64,000 nt of DNA from Psettodes erumei. Taxonomy: Eukaryota; Chordata; Actinopteri; Pleuronectiformes; Psettodidae. How positions within the stretch are numbered: position 1 is the stretch's first letter; every line of letters begins with the position of its first letter. Location of the stretch: positions 4,773,001-4,837,000 of the forward strand of contig JAFBJZ010000660.1 of assembly GCA_016785225.1 (NCBI GenBank). Reading direction: 5' to 3'. The notes under the pieces are model-generated. The model was not told the origin of the DNA. It saw only the letters and a program-made list of their open reading frames with translations, and made no database searches. Shown one piece after another: positions 21,928 through 34,062 of this stretch. The position numbers and the translations under genes are program-made.

Positions 21928-23994
21928 GATACCCAAAAAGCACAGTATACGCAGTATTTTAGGTATTTGTAAATGACTTTTTCAAGTGAAAATAGTCCAG
22001 ATGTTTTCAGATTGCAGTTTTAAACAGTCCCTGTGACACGCTGTTCAATTGCTGCTGTTGATTTTGGAGATTCACTATTGTGTTACAGAGAGGTTCACCA
22101 TTCCATTTGACTTTTGAATGTGAGAAGATGTTTCTTGTGTATAGTGTGATCAATATCCCGTTGCCTCCTAAACCTAGAAGTATGTTATCATACATTAAAC
22201 AGCAGCAGTATCTCAACAGTGTGTAGTAGCTTGGATAATTGTTGGTCTGCGTCGGACACTGGCAGGCCTGCTTAAGTTTTTTTTTTTTTTTGAGAAATCC
22301 TATTTTTGGCATTTTGTGATGCATGAAATATTGTAAAAGCCACAGCATCAATCAATTATTTGCAGTTGTTGTAAAGCATAGTTTGTGTATTCAACCACTG
22401 TGTAAAAAGTGAAAACGTGGAGATGTGATTGTTGCTGTTTTTAAGGTTTAACTTCATACAGTAGTCCATTTTTAACGATGGAAGTTTGTGAGAATGATTC
22501 TGTGTTGCAGTGTAACAGAGTAGTGCGACATGGACTTGCTCAGGCAAAAAAAACACACTTCATTTGACTACATAATTTCTCATCATGTCGACTGTCTTTT
22601 AAAATCACCTTGCAAAGGTTATAAATGAACAAAAAAGGAAATATAAAAGATTGTCGCTGCAGGTTGATTTCATTTTACTCCTCAAAAGACTGTAATAACA
22701 ATAACTGCCACTGGCATCCTGTTCTGACTCTTTAAATGTACCCTGGGCCTGAATGATTCAAAATGAAGAGTCTCTTTACTGAGTGTATAAGACAATTACA
22801 AAGTGTTGTTGAGAGAGCACAATAATATGTCCCGAGAGACTTCACAATCACAAAAAGAGAAAATAATTTTGTTGATAACATTTGCGTGTATGTGTGCTTT
22901 TTTACAGTATGAATCACTCCAAATGCTTAAATCTTCATCTATTGTGCCTATGGGATCCAATGATAGAAATAATACAAGATGAAATGTCCTTTCTTTGATT
23001 TCCCTTGATTCAAAAACTCTGATTTAATGTACATGGCTGTGGAGAGAATGCCTGCATATACTCCCCAGTTTCAAAGTAACCGCAAGTATTGTTGTCCCCC
23101 TGTGAAGCAGTAACCTGCTTTGACCACTGCAGGGCAGAGGAGAGAGATTCCTCCACTGGAGCAAAGCCTTGAACTTAGGTCTTATGTAAAGGAAAACTTG
23201 AGGGAAACCCCAAGTAAAAGATGTAGTTACGAAGGCCGAGTGCTTCTCCACAGGCTCCAGAACTACGTTGCCTTTTAAGCCATGACCCTCAACAGATAAA
23301 CCTTTTAGTGTGGCTTAAACCTGAGCTACATGTACATGACAATCACTATCTTTTCAAAACAAATGAGATTGTCAAGGTTAGAAAAGACTGAACCGCCTCG
23401 TCGACCGAGCCAGTACATTTTCCAGTCTCATCCGTCCATCGAGAGAATCCTACATAGGTCATATGTATGAAGGGTTAAATCTGTTGTGTAATTCCATTTG
23501 GCTTTGGCAGAGCTCAAAGCGCCAGCAGAAGCCCTGCCTCAGCAGTTTAGCCTGCCCAATAAAGCAGCAGGCTTCATTCCACTGGGACAGTCTAACAACC
23601 ACAGCCAGAGACAAGCCCATGCCACTCTGTCCAGCAGCCAGACAGGGAGAGGTCCCAGCGCACACACATGCACATCCACATAAACGCATGAACACATGCG
23701 CACAGACACAAAAAGCCCTCACATGTATGAACATCAGCATTTCTTCTTTGTAAACTTTCTCAGGAGATGCAAGAGGAGCACTGCCCCTTGACTTTGAGAG
23801 TTGGGTAATGGAAAAGCATTTTCAGTGCTTCTTAAAATGACAGAGTGTGACAGGCACATGCACACAGACACACACACACACACAAACCACGAGACTTGAC
23901 CATCGCTTGAGAGTTCTGGGGTTTTGGGCCATGGTCCAAGACTCCTCACAGAAACACAGGAAATGACATTTCCTACGTTTTGCAGGACACACAG

Positions 23995-24062
23995 AGAAAG
24001 AGAGAGAGAGTGATAGAGAGACAGGGAGAGGCAGTCAAAGAGAGAGAGGGAGAGAGAGAGAG
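23995..24062. repeat. GA-rich simple tract
   Basis: Imperfect GA/GAGAG repeat about 200 bases upstream of the vstm4 start codon, so probably within or next to its 5' UTR or promoter. Confidence 0.8.
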
Positions 24063-24264
24063 TACTGGGAGAGTGAGTGGGAGTTTCTAAGTGGGAACAG
24101 AACATTTACTGTTTCATATTACACAGAAAAGAGGAGAAAGAGGGGAAGAGTTAATGGTGGGTAAGGGCTCTGGTGGGTTGTGTAGTCCGGCTCTGTTTTG
24201 AATGTAGCGGCTTGTGTAAGTGCTGTGCCGTTGTCTGGGTTTATGGATTCGCTGACTGTGGAAA

Positions 24265-27200
24265 ATGTACTTCTCTATAGTGGTCCTGGTCCTGACTAAG
24301 GCTCTGGTCACAGGTAAGTTTACTTTGTTAAAAGCAATATAGGCCAGTGAGAATGAGATCAAGCAGGCAAGAAGAAAAGAAAATGTGTCTAACTTGAACT
24401 ACCGTATGATCTAACATACACCGCTGTGAAACCATACATTTTAAGAATATTTTAAGTTTAACACAAACGCAATGTGAAAGAAGACAAGAAAAACACCTCC
24501 TCATAGTTACTGTCTCGACAACAAATGAATTAAAGTTGCAAATGCATTAATCATTTTTACATGACTGGCCATGTTGACAAAGCAGAAAGTCTTTTGCAGA
24601 CCTACGATTTTGTTTAAAATGAAACCGGCTGAAGAGTAAAGCAAGTTCATTCTGTCCGATCAGAGAAAACTCAGTATAATTTGCATTCTATAAACTGCCA
24701 TGAAGTGGACTTACAACTCATATTTTGTTCCCTAATTGTTTGGTTGTGTTCAGTTTTGTGTTATCTTGGGAGTCCCTCTTGCTGCTTTTGTTGTCACATC
24801 AAACATTGTAGGACTGACCCTGAGGGAGATTCCCCAACACATACAGCAAAAAACAAAAGAGAGAAGAAAAAAAAACACGGCCCAGATGGTCCCTGTTATC
24901 ATGTCATGTTTCCCGTTGCCTGTATCTGAGTGTAATGTACTGGAGATGAATGTTTCCCACCTGTAGATTCCCTTTGCCGGTCTGATCACACATATTGTGT
25001 CCAGATCCCATGTCTCTTCTGTAGAGACCTGACCCATCTGGCAGCAGAATAAAACACGAGTACCTCCAGGGTGCTTTAGTTTTCTCATTCTTGTCCTCTT
25101 GTGCTTTCTAGCTATTACGGGCTGAATTAGTGTGAGCTCAAGATGCAAGTGGCCACTGTGGGCGCGTGCATATAAACTTACTTTGTCTAAATGCCACAAT
25201 TATATTTAATTGGAAGGAAATCAAACATCTTGCAAGAATGAACTCAGACATTTTGCATGTGGGGCGCATTACCAACTCTCGTTAATTACTAATTTAAAAA
25301 GCAGGGAGGAGTCACGCTACCAGATCATTGCATTCTTGTTTGGAAAAAAAAAAAAGTGTTTTATGGTGCGGTTTGATTTGTCTGTCATAAAACAGCGCAT
25401 GCAGCACATGCAGCACAGTGCAACTTTCTTGCAAAGCATGTCAAAACATAAAAGAAGCACACTAATTCAGAAAAGGAAGCCGTGTTGAATAGAGCACAGA
25501 CTACTTTTGCAAAACAAAAAATTTAAAGAAATAAAAATGTCAGCTGTTCTCACCAACTGTATCTTTTGTCCCAACAGAGGTATGTCACGCCCTGAATGTG
25601 ACAGTGACCCCTGGACCCATTGTCATGGTACCAGAGAAAGATAACTTGACGCTGTCCTGCCTGGTGTCTCAGAGGAAGCGGAGCAGCAGTGTCCTCATCC
25701 TTCGCTGGTTCTTCTCACCTCTTGCCACCCCGACTCTCGGGCCTCCTCCCTCATCTCCGTCCCCCTCTCCTCCTGCACCGGAGCCCTCTCAGTTTCTGGT
25801 TGTGAAGATGGGCATAAAGAAAATGAAGATGTACGGGAACTACACCCGCCGTTTCCCGCAGCCGAAGTTTCGTCTGTATGAGGAAACGGAGGGAGAGGTA
25901 TACCGGCTGCGGATTTTCAGCGTGACAGGGGCAGACCAGGGTTTCTACACCTGCAAAGTTCAGGAGATCCGCAAACACAGAAACACATGGAGAGCATCAT
26001 CCAATGGTACCAGCACCACGCAGCTCACAGGTAACTCAAGGTGTACTTTAACAAATGAGGTTCATGTCTCAGTTATCTATGAAAGGACCCTGGGCCTCAT
26101 TTTGGCTGAGGATGGGATTGAATTTGAGAGATGGAGGGCTCAAATTTTGTTGAGGTGTTGAGCAAGCTGCTGAAGCTCTACAGCACTGGAGTTGTGTCCC
26201 CTGATGGAGGGAAAGTTGGGCAATGGAACGTCAACAAAAAAATATCACTATTGGTGTATTTCCAGCAGAACTGGGAGTTAGTTTGCAGTAACTTTTTAAG
26301 ATTTTGTCAGATCAAATGCAAGAAAGTTTATAAATACTCATTAGACCTTCTCTTGGTTTAGACAGGGGAGTAAAGAAAAACAAATCTGTATACAAGACAG
26401 TTCATTGTGTCATCTACTACATGTCTGGGACAAGGGAGGCTCAAACGCAAAGGGGATTTCTGGAGTCATTACTTTGAAATACTCCTTTCCAAGGAATTCC
26501 CTCACAGCCGCTCACATTCCGTGGAGGGATGCTTCCCATGTCATCGGGCAGTGGGAATGACAGATTGAAGGAAGAGCAACAGTTTTTATTAAAAGGACAA
26601 AGGGCAAACAGACATTTCTAGCGTCGTGTATTCTTGGACCCTGGCTGTGCTATTTGCTGTAAGTGGAGCCTATATGTGTTTGAGCGTGACCCCAATCCTC
26701 TGGCATTTCCATCTCAAAACAATGAGCTCACACAGCCAAACCACACTCAACAATATCAGTCTCTGTGTACGAGCGTGAGGAGGAGAAGGTGGAGTGTTGC
26801 TGAGCTGGCTGCGTTTGAAAACTCTGAAACACATGACATCAGCACTCTGGGTTCACTTTAATGTAAAAAGCCTCAGAAGAGATGGTGCTGGAGAATACAG
26901 TTGCAGTGGAACTTATTCAGTCTGTGGCAAGGTTCCTGCTGAAATCAACAACAAATTACCTGAGTATATTTGATAATGAACTAATTTAAATCACATGCAG
27001 CAATAAGTCTTTCTTTATAGAGTACAATCTTTTTATCTTAACTGGACTGAATGCAGGGAAGCCATCTGCCAATGTGGGATGCACTGGACAATTAGGGGTT
27101 CAAAAAAGATTTAGGAAGCTACTGTGCCATGCTATAGAAGTGTTTACACCTGACTCAGTCGAACTAGTTTCACCAGTTGTATGTCTAGAAGTTTAAGTCA

Positions 27201-30200
27201 GATGGAGCCATCTGACAACGCCCTGCCCTATATTCGGGGAAATGTCCCACTAAGGAAGCCGCGTGACCTCAGGCATCTTCGACATGCATCGACCACAGAA
27301 GCAGAAAAACACGAGCTGACATTAGGTAAACAAAGGGAAAACTAAATTGTACTAAAACTGCAATCCAGGAAACCCCTCAGTCTGCAGATCACAGAGCAAA
27401 GGCTACACCCCCTGAAATGGCTCGACTACTTAAAGATTTTGCCCAGGGAGGAGATGGGTTGTCTTCTCCCACAACTCTAAATCGCAACAGTCTGATCGCA
27501 TCAGACCTTAAGACTGAACCAACTTTGGGTTAAACACTTTCTGCTGCTTTTAATCTGGTACAATAAGCAGACAATCTACTGCTAAATTATCTTTGGCTTC
27601 AGGTTTCTAACACTGCAACGTTCAGGGGATGGTTCGCTTTCTAACACCCTGTCTTCACAGCTGGAATGAGGGAAAGCAGATGAGCCTAAATTTGCACCTG
27701 ATGGTTTTTGGCTCTTCATGAAAACCTGTGCTGTGTATATATATATATATATTTATAAATTCTTTTGGGACTGCAACTGCTTGTGCAGACACATCTGTCT
27801 AGCGCGTGCTACGGTACCTCCCTAACAGCAAACCTCAGGCTGCGTGCACTGATTAGATGTGGGGTTTAGCATGTGGTTAACCACACCGTGAAGGTCAGAT
27901 ATGTGGTTTACACACATTAACTGTTAACAGCTCATATTGTCAAGACATGCCTGTTACATACAGCCCGGCACCTCATCAAATGAGTAAGACTACAATTTGT
28001 CTACTTCACAAGTCGTTTTTCTTAGGCTGACATCACTTTTCCTATCACGGTAAACAGTGGGGCGGGAGAAAAAAAAACAAAACAGAACACCAAAGATTGG
28101 CCTTCTATAATTACCAAAGCATTAAATTAACACAACTCAGTAAAAACTACATTTTTTGGGGGGGGGGCTCTTATAATTTCTTATTAATGTTTATCCACCT
28201 TTGTTTAAAATACAAAATTAAAATCTCATTATGGGGAGCAGAGAGCCAAAGTAATTTATGTACACTGACTGTTCCCTCTCCTTGTTAAATGCCCCTGACC
28301 TATACACAGCTCATTCTTCATTTGCACATACTCGACGACTTCCTTATTTGTTCTCTTCTCACACCGACAGAGAAATTTGCGAGTTGTAACACTTGTGCGA
28401 AGTGATCGACAAAAGGAAGCGGAGATACAGAGCAATAGGGAACCCCCCAAAATACTGTCCAAGAACAGCAACGCAGCCAGTGTGTGTGTGTGTGTGTGTG
28501 GTGGGTTTGGCTGATGCTGCAGCAGACTCTCCCTTCATGACAGTGGTTATGATATTTCTGGAAACCACTGAGGCTGTCTGCTGTATTGAGACAGTGCCCT
28601 CAGACAACAGCAATTTGCAAAGATTTTTTTGTCTGGGCACAGTTGTCTGTCCTCGACTTGCTGTTTTCGCTGACTTTTTTTTTTTTTTTCAACAATTGTT
28701 TCCACAGTGCACTTTACTCTTGAGACGGGCAGCAGTGAAGGACTGTGGCGTTTATTTGCAGGTATTGTTTTTTTTTAAAGTTCTGGTCCTGCTTCAGTTT
28801 CACTTTAACATGCACAAGATTGAAAGTGCCACTGTTCCAATGCCTTTTTCTAAGATCATCATCTGTCTCTGTTTTCAAGATGTGTATCTGTGTGCTGTAC
28901 TGATCTGCTCACTGGGCCTGCTGTCCATCTTCCTGTTCACTCTGGTCCTCACGTGCCAGTACTTCCACAGAAGACACAGACTCAAAGGTAAAACCAGCAT
29001 TTGCCCTCCTACAGTTATAACTTTGTTTTCTCTTCACAGCAATAGTTAGAAGTCTTTGCTATCACATCCACATGATTTTCTTCTGCCACTTTCTCTACAG
29101 TCAGTTACCTTCTGGTCAAGTGTCCAGAAAGCAGGTGCAGTATGCTGTTTATTAAAAAATAGTAATGAAACAATTTATTGACAAGGAACTGCTCAGTCAA
29201 TTGATTATTCAATTCGACCAATCAACTATTTTATGGTTCAAATGTAACAATTTGCTATTTTTCTTTGTTTTATATTTTTACTTGGATTTCTGGCCTGGCA
29301 AAGCATGCTAACCTTGGGCTTTGAAAACATTTTAATTCTTAAAATTGTAATTATAACTATATAGAGTGTATTAGTTTCAGTTAAAATTCCTCTGCTCCAT
29401 ACAGCTCAGGAGAAACTGTGACCAGTTCTAGCAGTTCCTCCAGTTCCTCCCCAAGAGCGCAAAGAAAAGACACAAGACAGAAAGCTGAAAGAAGAGTCAC
29501 AGTAACACCACCCAGACTACCTGAAGAGCCCCCACCGCACATACCAGCAAAAGGTAAAGTGACACTTTGAGAGAAGAATGAGAGGGTTTATTTTTAATTC
29601 TTCAAAAGAATCATTAAACCTCTTAAAGATGTTAGATTTGTGACAGGTCACTTGGGAATCACTCCATTAGAATGTAAATATATTATATGCGGCAAAATAA
29701 ATAATAACTGAAATCTAATGCAAACATCCAAGACCTCATTTTTTTTCCCCACTCTAAGCTTTGGGTTTAATGGGAGCACAGTGGCTCGGTGGTTACTAGC
29801 GTCACTTTGCAGCGTGTATTTTTGTGTGCAGTTTGAGTTTCCTCTCAAATTTAACACACACCGACCCCTGAGGCATTAGAGTCACAGGGGTCTGACAGAG
29901 GCTCCTGCCTCCCGTGACACGGTGAAAAAGAACTAGCTGGTAAGGAAAACAAGATTAAATCATGTTATCCATCAAGTACAAAAGCAGAAAATGATATCTC
30001 CAGCATTATTCAATTTCACTGAGAGAAACAGCAGCAGAGAGACTGGCAGACGAGCAGAAAACAGGCCGAGAGTGAAACTTCATACTGTATTTGGGTAAGA
30101 TCCTGCAGAGTGTATTGAGGTCAATTCAACAGACATTGGCAGAAGATGACTTACTTCTGTTCTAAGCTACACCTTGACTATGTTTAACTTAAAATGGTTT

Positions 30201-31235
30201 TGAAGTATGATTTGATTTCAGCAACACACATCTGTAGATTCATTTGTCCTTTCACTGTTTTTCAGTGCCTGTTGCTGCAAAGAGACCTCAAAAACCCAGA
30301 AGGTCAAAGTCTCACCCAAGGAGATCTGCCGCTGTAAGTCTCCTTGGTGTCACCTGTCATACAGAATCATCATCATAATTCTATGCCTACTAATGCCATG
30401 GCAGCATTTATGAAACACATGCACTTAATATATTTGTAAAAATGTATACAACATTTTGAAAAGACGTTTATTTTCCTCCATGCACAGAGTTGTTATTGAG
30501 GTACACCAAGAGGGAATTTGTCTCATGACTGCAGGATTGTCTACAGGAGTTTATTGCTGTCTCTTCATTCAGTTATGAGCTTGATAATTCTATTAAGCTT
30601 TATTGCTTCTCAAACACAATTATTTATTTAGAGTGCTTCATTGGTTTTATACCTACAATAAAAGTGTCAAACAAGTATATGCAGAAGAAAACTACTCAAA
30701 CTAAGGATCATCAGTAGCTCTACTGATGCCGTTCTTGTGATTTCGCAGTGAAATGAAGCTCCGCAAATAGTGAGCGTTTCTTTTGCACGAACATACTGAT
30801 TGAATTAGTGCAACTAGAAGGATCTGAGGATGCTGGATAGGGCTCTTATTATACAAAATGTTTTTTCAAGTAAACTGAATGTTCCATGAGGTCCTGCGAA
30901 CTCTGTAAACACGCACTAAGCTGAGAAGCTCTATGGAGATATTTATGAAAAGTGGAGCGCGTTTGCTGAGAAAGATTAAACGCAGACAAGATGCATATGC
31001 TCCCAACCTACACTTTTTTCCAGTATATATATGTATATTTATATGTCATCATCGATAACTATGTAATCCCTCCCTCCTCTAGCCTCGAGTATCACAGGAG
31101 GATAGTCTGACATATGCAGAACTGGAGCTGGTCAGACCGAGGCCGGAGCCCCAAGCCTCCTCCAGCCCAGACCCCACGGCCTCGAGCTCGGACACTGTGT
31201 ACGCTCAGATCCTCTTCCAGGAGAAACAGCTGTAA
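24265..31235 (+). CDS. vstm4: V-set and transmembrane domain-containing protein 4
   Basis: Type I membrane Ig protein; mammalian VSTM4 is known as a secreted-peptide precursor and T-cell inhibitory molecule. Eight coding exons with matching phases: 24265-24313, 25578-26030, 28708-28761, 28880-28987, 29101-29134, 29405-29553, 30266-30333 and 31083-31235. They give 355 residues (human about 320). Exon 1 encodes a signal peptide (MYFSIVVLVLTKALVT). Exon 2 encodes one V-type Ig domain with Cys44 and Cys142, Trp60, the motif DQGFYTC, and N-glycosylation sequons NVT, NLT, NYT and NGT. The 54-base exon 3 is a juxtamembrane linker. Exon 4 is the transmembrane helix (about 186-208). The tail has SGETVTSS, then LTYAEL (Tyr316) and TVYAQI (Tyr345), both close to human VSTM4. 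The short exon 3 was placed by phase and by its fit to the human linker. Confidence 0.93.
24314..25577 (+). other. vstm4: vstm4 intron 1
   Basis: A 1.26-kb phase-1 intron between the signal-peptide exon and the Ig exon. AT-rich, with an A run at 25347-25358. I see no further coding exon or repeat family in it. Confidence 0.6.
26031..28707 (+). other. vstm4: vstm4 intron 2
   Basis: A 2.7-kb intron between the Ig exon and the juxtamembrane exon. It contains an Ig-like V-domain fragment near 26842-26970 (see findings), a TA repeat at 27737-27752, a G run at 28159-28167 and a GT microsatellite at 28480-28501. No other exon supported. Confidence 0.6.
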
Positions 31236-31643
31236 ACACAGCAGCTTGGTACCCTCCTATAATGAGGGCAGAGATACAGGCCTCCACCAAACGGAGTGGC
31301 ATCAAAATGGACTATATTTATGAACTATCAGTACGGCATTTAGCGTTTGTTTTTTTGGCTGCAAGTACGCTACAACTGTTGGTAAATGAGGCGTTTGTGT
31401 TTCCTTAGCGCAGTTCCCTTCCAGCACAGCAGTTTTTGGGTCTCATAATTCTGTTGTTTTCTTCGTTGCCATCACCGGCCTGTGAGCCAGATGTTTATAA
31501 GAATGCTCTCACTTGTAACTATTCTGTATAAACTCAGGAGACTGTGTGGAAAGAAACTGTTGTCCAGGCTGTCCTACTGCAGTGTTAATAAGAACACTAA
31601 GCTTTCCAATGCATTTATAATTACAGTACTAATACACAAAATC

Positions 31644-31649
31644 AATAAA
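31644..31649 (+). terminator. vstm4: Candidate polyadenylation signal of vstm4
   Basis: AATAAA lies about 410 bases after the vstm4 stop (31233-31235), giving a 3' UTR of ordinary length. Confidence 0.5.
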
Positions 31650-31904
31650 CATATGCCTGGGTTCACTTAGAGAGCGCAGCCTTTGATTCACAATTTGAAT
31701 TCTGTTTTGAATTATCTTTCTAAAGTGGACTGAAGTGCAGTCACATTTCTGTGCAATTTGGAGTGGGTCACAAGCAACGCAACAACAACACAATATTACA
31801 AACAGCTGCAGTGCATTCAGTGTCTGGCTTACACAGCAGCACAGACTGCAGACTGTTTAACCTGGAAACAGAACATTTCGCAAAAAACACTTTTGTTTTA
31901 TGGC

Positions 31905-32135
31905 CGAGGCGATCACTCGCATAGCCATCTGATGAGTGCAAGGCTAGCAGCAGCTAGCTGCTAGCTTAGCTTAGTATAAAGAGTGAAAACAGAGGGTAGG
32001 CAGCTAGCTCTATGCGCCAACCAGCACCTTAAAAGCTCAGTAACAAACACGTTACATCTCATCTTTTGTTTAATCCATATAAAAACGAAGGTGCAAAAAT
32101 GTCAAGTTGCATTCTTATGGGGTTCAGGTGCGAGA
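31905..32135. repeat. Dispersed teleost repeat, copy 1
   Basis: Contains the CTAGCTTAGCTTAG-type stretch, then a block resembling AAAGAGTGAAAACAG and a 3' block with AACACGTTACATCTC. I recognise this as a common dispersed repeat of fish genomes but cannot name the family. A diverged second copy lies near 38213-38520. Confidence 0.5.
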
Positions 32136-32366
32136 CAACTTCTAATTTTCTGAAAGAGAGAAATAGCACAGGGCGTCTTCCGCTTCTGATTTTAGAGGCC
32201 CAGAGGCACAAGACATAAACGGTAAATATGAATCTTGAGAGCAGCCGGCATCACGCTCAGGTACCCAGGAAAGGTGAAGGGTGTAGGCCATTTTGTGAAG
32301 GTCAGTGTGTGGAAAAAAAAATGGAATGGAGACGGAGGTGCATGGAGAAAGAGAATGATGCAGGGA

Positions 32367-32407
32367 GTGTGTGTGTGTGTGTGTGTGTGTGTGGGGGGGG
32401 GGGGGGG
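32367..32407. repeat. GT microsatellite followed by G run
   Basis: About 13 GT units run directly into 15 consecutive G residues; a likely site of length errors in any assembly. Confidence 0.9.
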
Positions 32408-33046
32408 TAGCATCATCCCACACAGTTCAGACTCACTGACTAGGATGAACCCGCTAATGACTACATTTATTCAAATTAGACTAATTGTAATCATGGTTAA
32501 TAATTAGCTTTACAGTGCATTATAATTGGGTTAGGCTACAAGATGGTTCTGCCTAGGTGCAATAATTTATTTGATTTAATTATTCTGAGGAACCCAATGG
32601 TTTGACATTTCATATCATAAAACCAGCCGTGTAGAGAGAATGGAGATGGCCGTTGTCTTTAGAGAAGGTCATTGCTCGCTCTCTGGGAAAATTATGAGGA
32701 CTATTTTCCACTCTATTAAGCTACTCCACTTAGCACAATTAGCCGCACACACAAAGGTTAAAGAGAGAGACCTCTTCCTTTATGACAGAGAACAGTGAAC
32801 GAGCAGGAGACGCAGAGAGAGGACCAGACTCCACAGTCTCGACAAATATACGGCCATCTAAAATGGAAGCTCATTTATTGTAACATCAGTGTTTTGCTGT
32901 GGTGAGTGTCAGCATTGTGCTTTTCTGCTGAAAGACTGAGATCAATGTTTAGAAAGTTTCATCCTTCAAAATGGGTCAGATTTATCCAAGAGGCTGTTGT
33001 CAGGGCCCTGCAGTGATTACAGATCTAACAGCCTGATGTGGTTAAA

Positions 33047-33049
<3 letters not shown>

Positions 33050-33080
<31 letters not shown>
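33050..33080. repeat. CT microsatellite
   Basis: Uninterrupted TC/CT dinucleotide repeat between vstm4 and wdfy4. Confidence 0.9.
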
Positions 33081-33083
<3 letters not shown>

Positions 33084-33797
33084 GTTCGCCATAATCATAG
33101 ACGCAAAATGCTGTGACAGAGAGGATACCCCAACAAGACCCAAACACACTTTAAATCATCCACAACACAAACACTTGGTGAGCCTGTGGAGGATAATTGT
33201 ATAAGATGAAACATGCTGTCAAACACTCTGTTAAATGGCGCATTAAAAAGCTAATTGAAACCATGTTGAAAAAGAACAAAAGAAGCCCAGGAAACTATTC
33301 ACAACTAACTAAACATCCTGAGCTGTTCATCCCACAGACGTTTACCAAAGCAAAACACTGGAACTCTCATAACAGAAAATGCTGACATGTGTGCATGCCT
33401 TAGTTTTTATAATACTGGACGCTTGATGTGCAATTTGTGAGAAAACGGAGCGACTCCCACAAAACTATTACAAAGCTGCATTTCTCAGGAAACACTGGCT
33501 GAGCCCGCACACTCTTGTTAAAGCTGCCCCGTTCAATCACTGGCCTCTGCGGGCCCCAAGTTAGCTCTGCTGGAGCGGCAAGGGTTAATTTAAAATCATT
33601 GTTTGTAAGGCTTTCGATATTTTCTATTATTTCACTCCTCATCCAAATTTCCCCAGCAGTTCTGAAGAATTTGTCTTTCCAGTTTCACCTTTATGAATCC
33701 CAGATGAAGTAAAATAAAATGAAATAAAATCCTGACATCCGGCAAAATCGAAATCACCGAAACTCACGAGAGGATTTGGGCAAATGGCCACTGACAG

Positions 33798-33803
33798 TTT
33801 TAT
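33798..33803 (-). terminator. wdfy4: Candidate polyadenylation signal of wdfy4
   Basis: TTTATT on the plus strand is AATAAA on the minus strand. It sits 260 bases beyond the wdfy4 stop codon (34063-34065). Confidence 0.45.
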
Positions 33804-34062
33804 TCAAATTTGTGGAAATTCAGTATTTACACAGAAGAATGCACTTAAATACTTACGTAGGAGGCAAAATATTTTAATTGAGACTTGACTGTATCAAATA
33901 TTCTAACATTGTTCTCCCTGAATGCACACAGCTGATATACAACAGCTCTCCTTCTCAGCTGGAACGAGACCTGATGCCTGTGACTCTGTGTCAGAGTCTC
34001 TCTGAGGATAAAGTTTGTACAGAAATGGCGGCTTGAGGCATGACCGTGTTCAGCGTCACCTC

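Larger units (their letters stand above)
21835..24264. other. 3' UTR and intergenic interval before vstm4
   Basis: No coding exon recognised. AT-rich at first, then a CA-rich stretch near 23640-23710, a short CA run at 23868-23884 and a GA-rich tract at 23995-24062. Sequence from about 24100 should include the vstm4 5' UTR. No TATA box is obvious there. Confidence 0.6.
31236..34062. other. Convergent interval between vstm4 and wdfy4 3' ends
   Basis: The two genes converge here. It contains the vstm4 3' UTR, a dispersed repeat at about 31905-32135, a GT microsatellite with a 15-base G run (32367-32407) and a non-repetitive AT-rich block at 32530-32760 that looks regulatory. A CT microsatellite lies at 33050-33080. 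The wdfy4 3' UTR lies at the right end, with TTTATT at 33798-33803 as its minus-strand AATAAA. Confidence 0.55.

Noticed and set aside
28393..29049. Open frame of 218 codons over vstm4 exons 3 and 4
   Set aside because: Mostly intron read-through with poly-T-derived phenylalanine; only 28708-28761 and 28880-28987 are exons.
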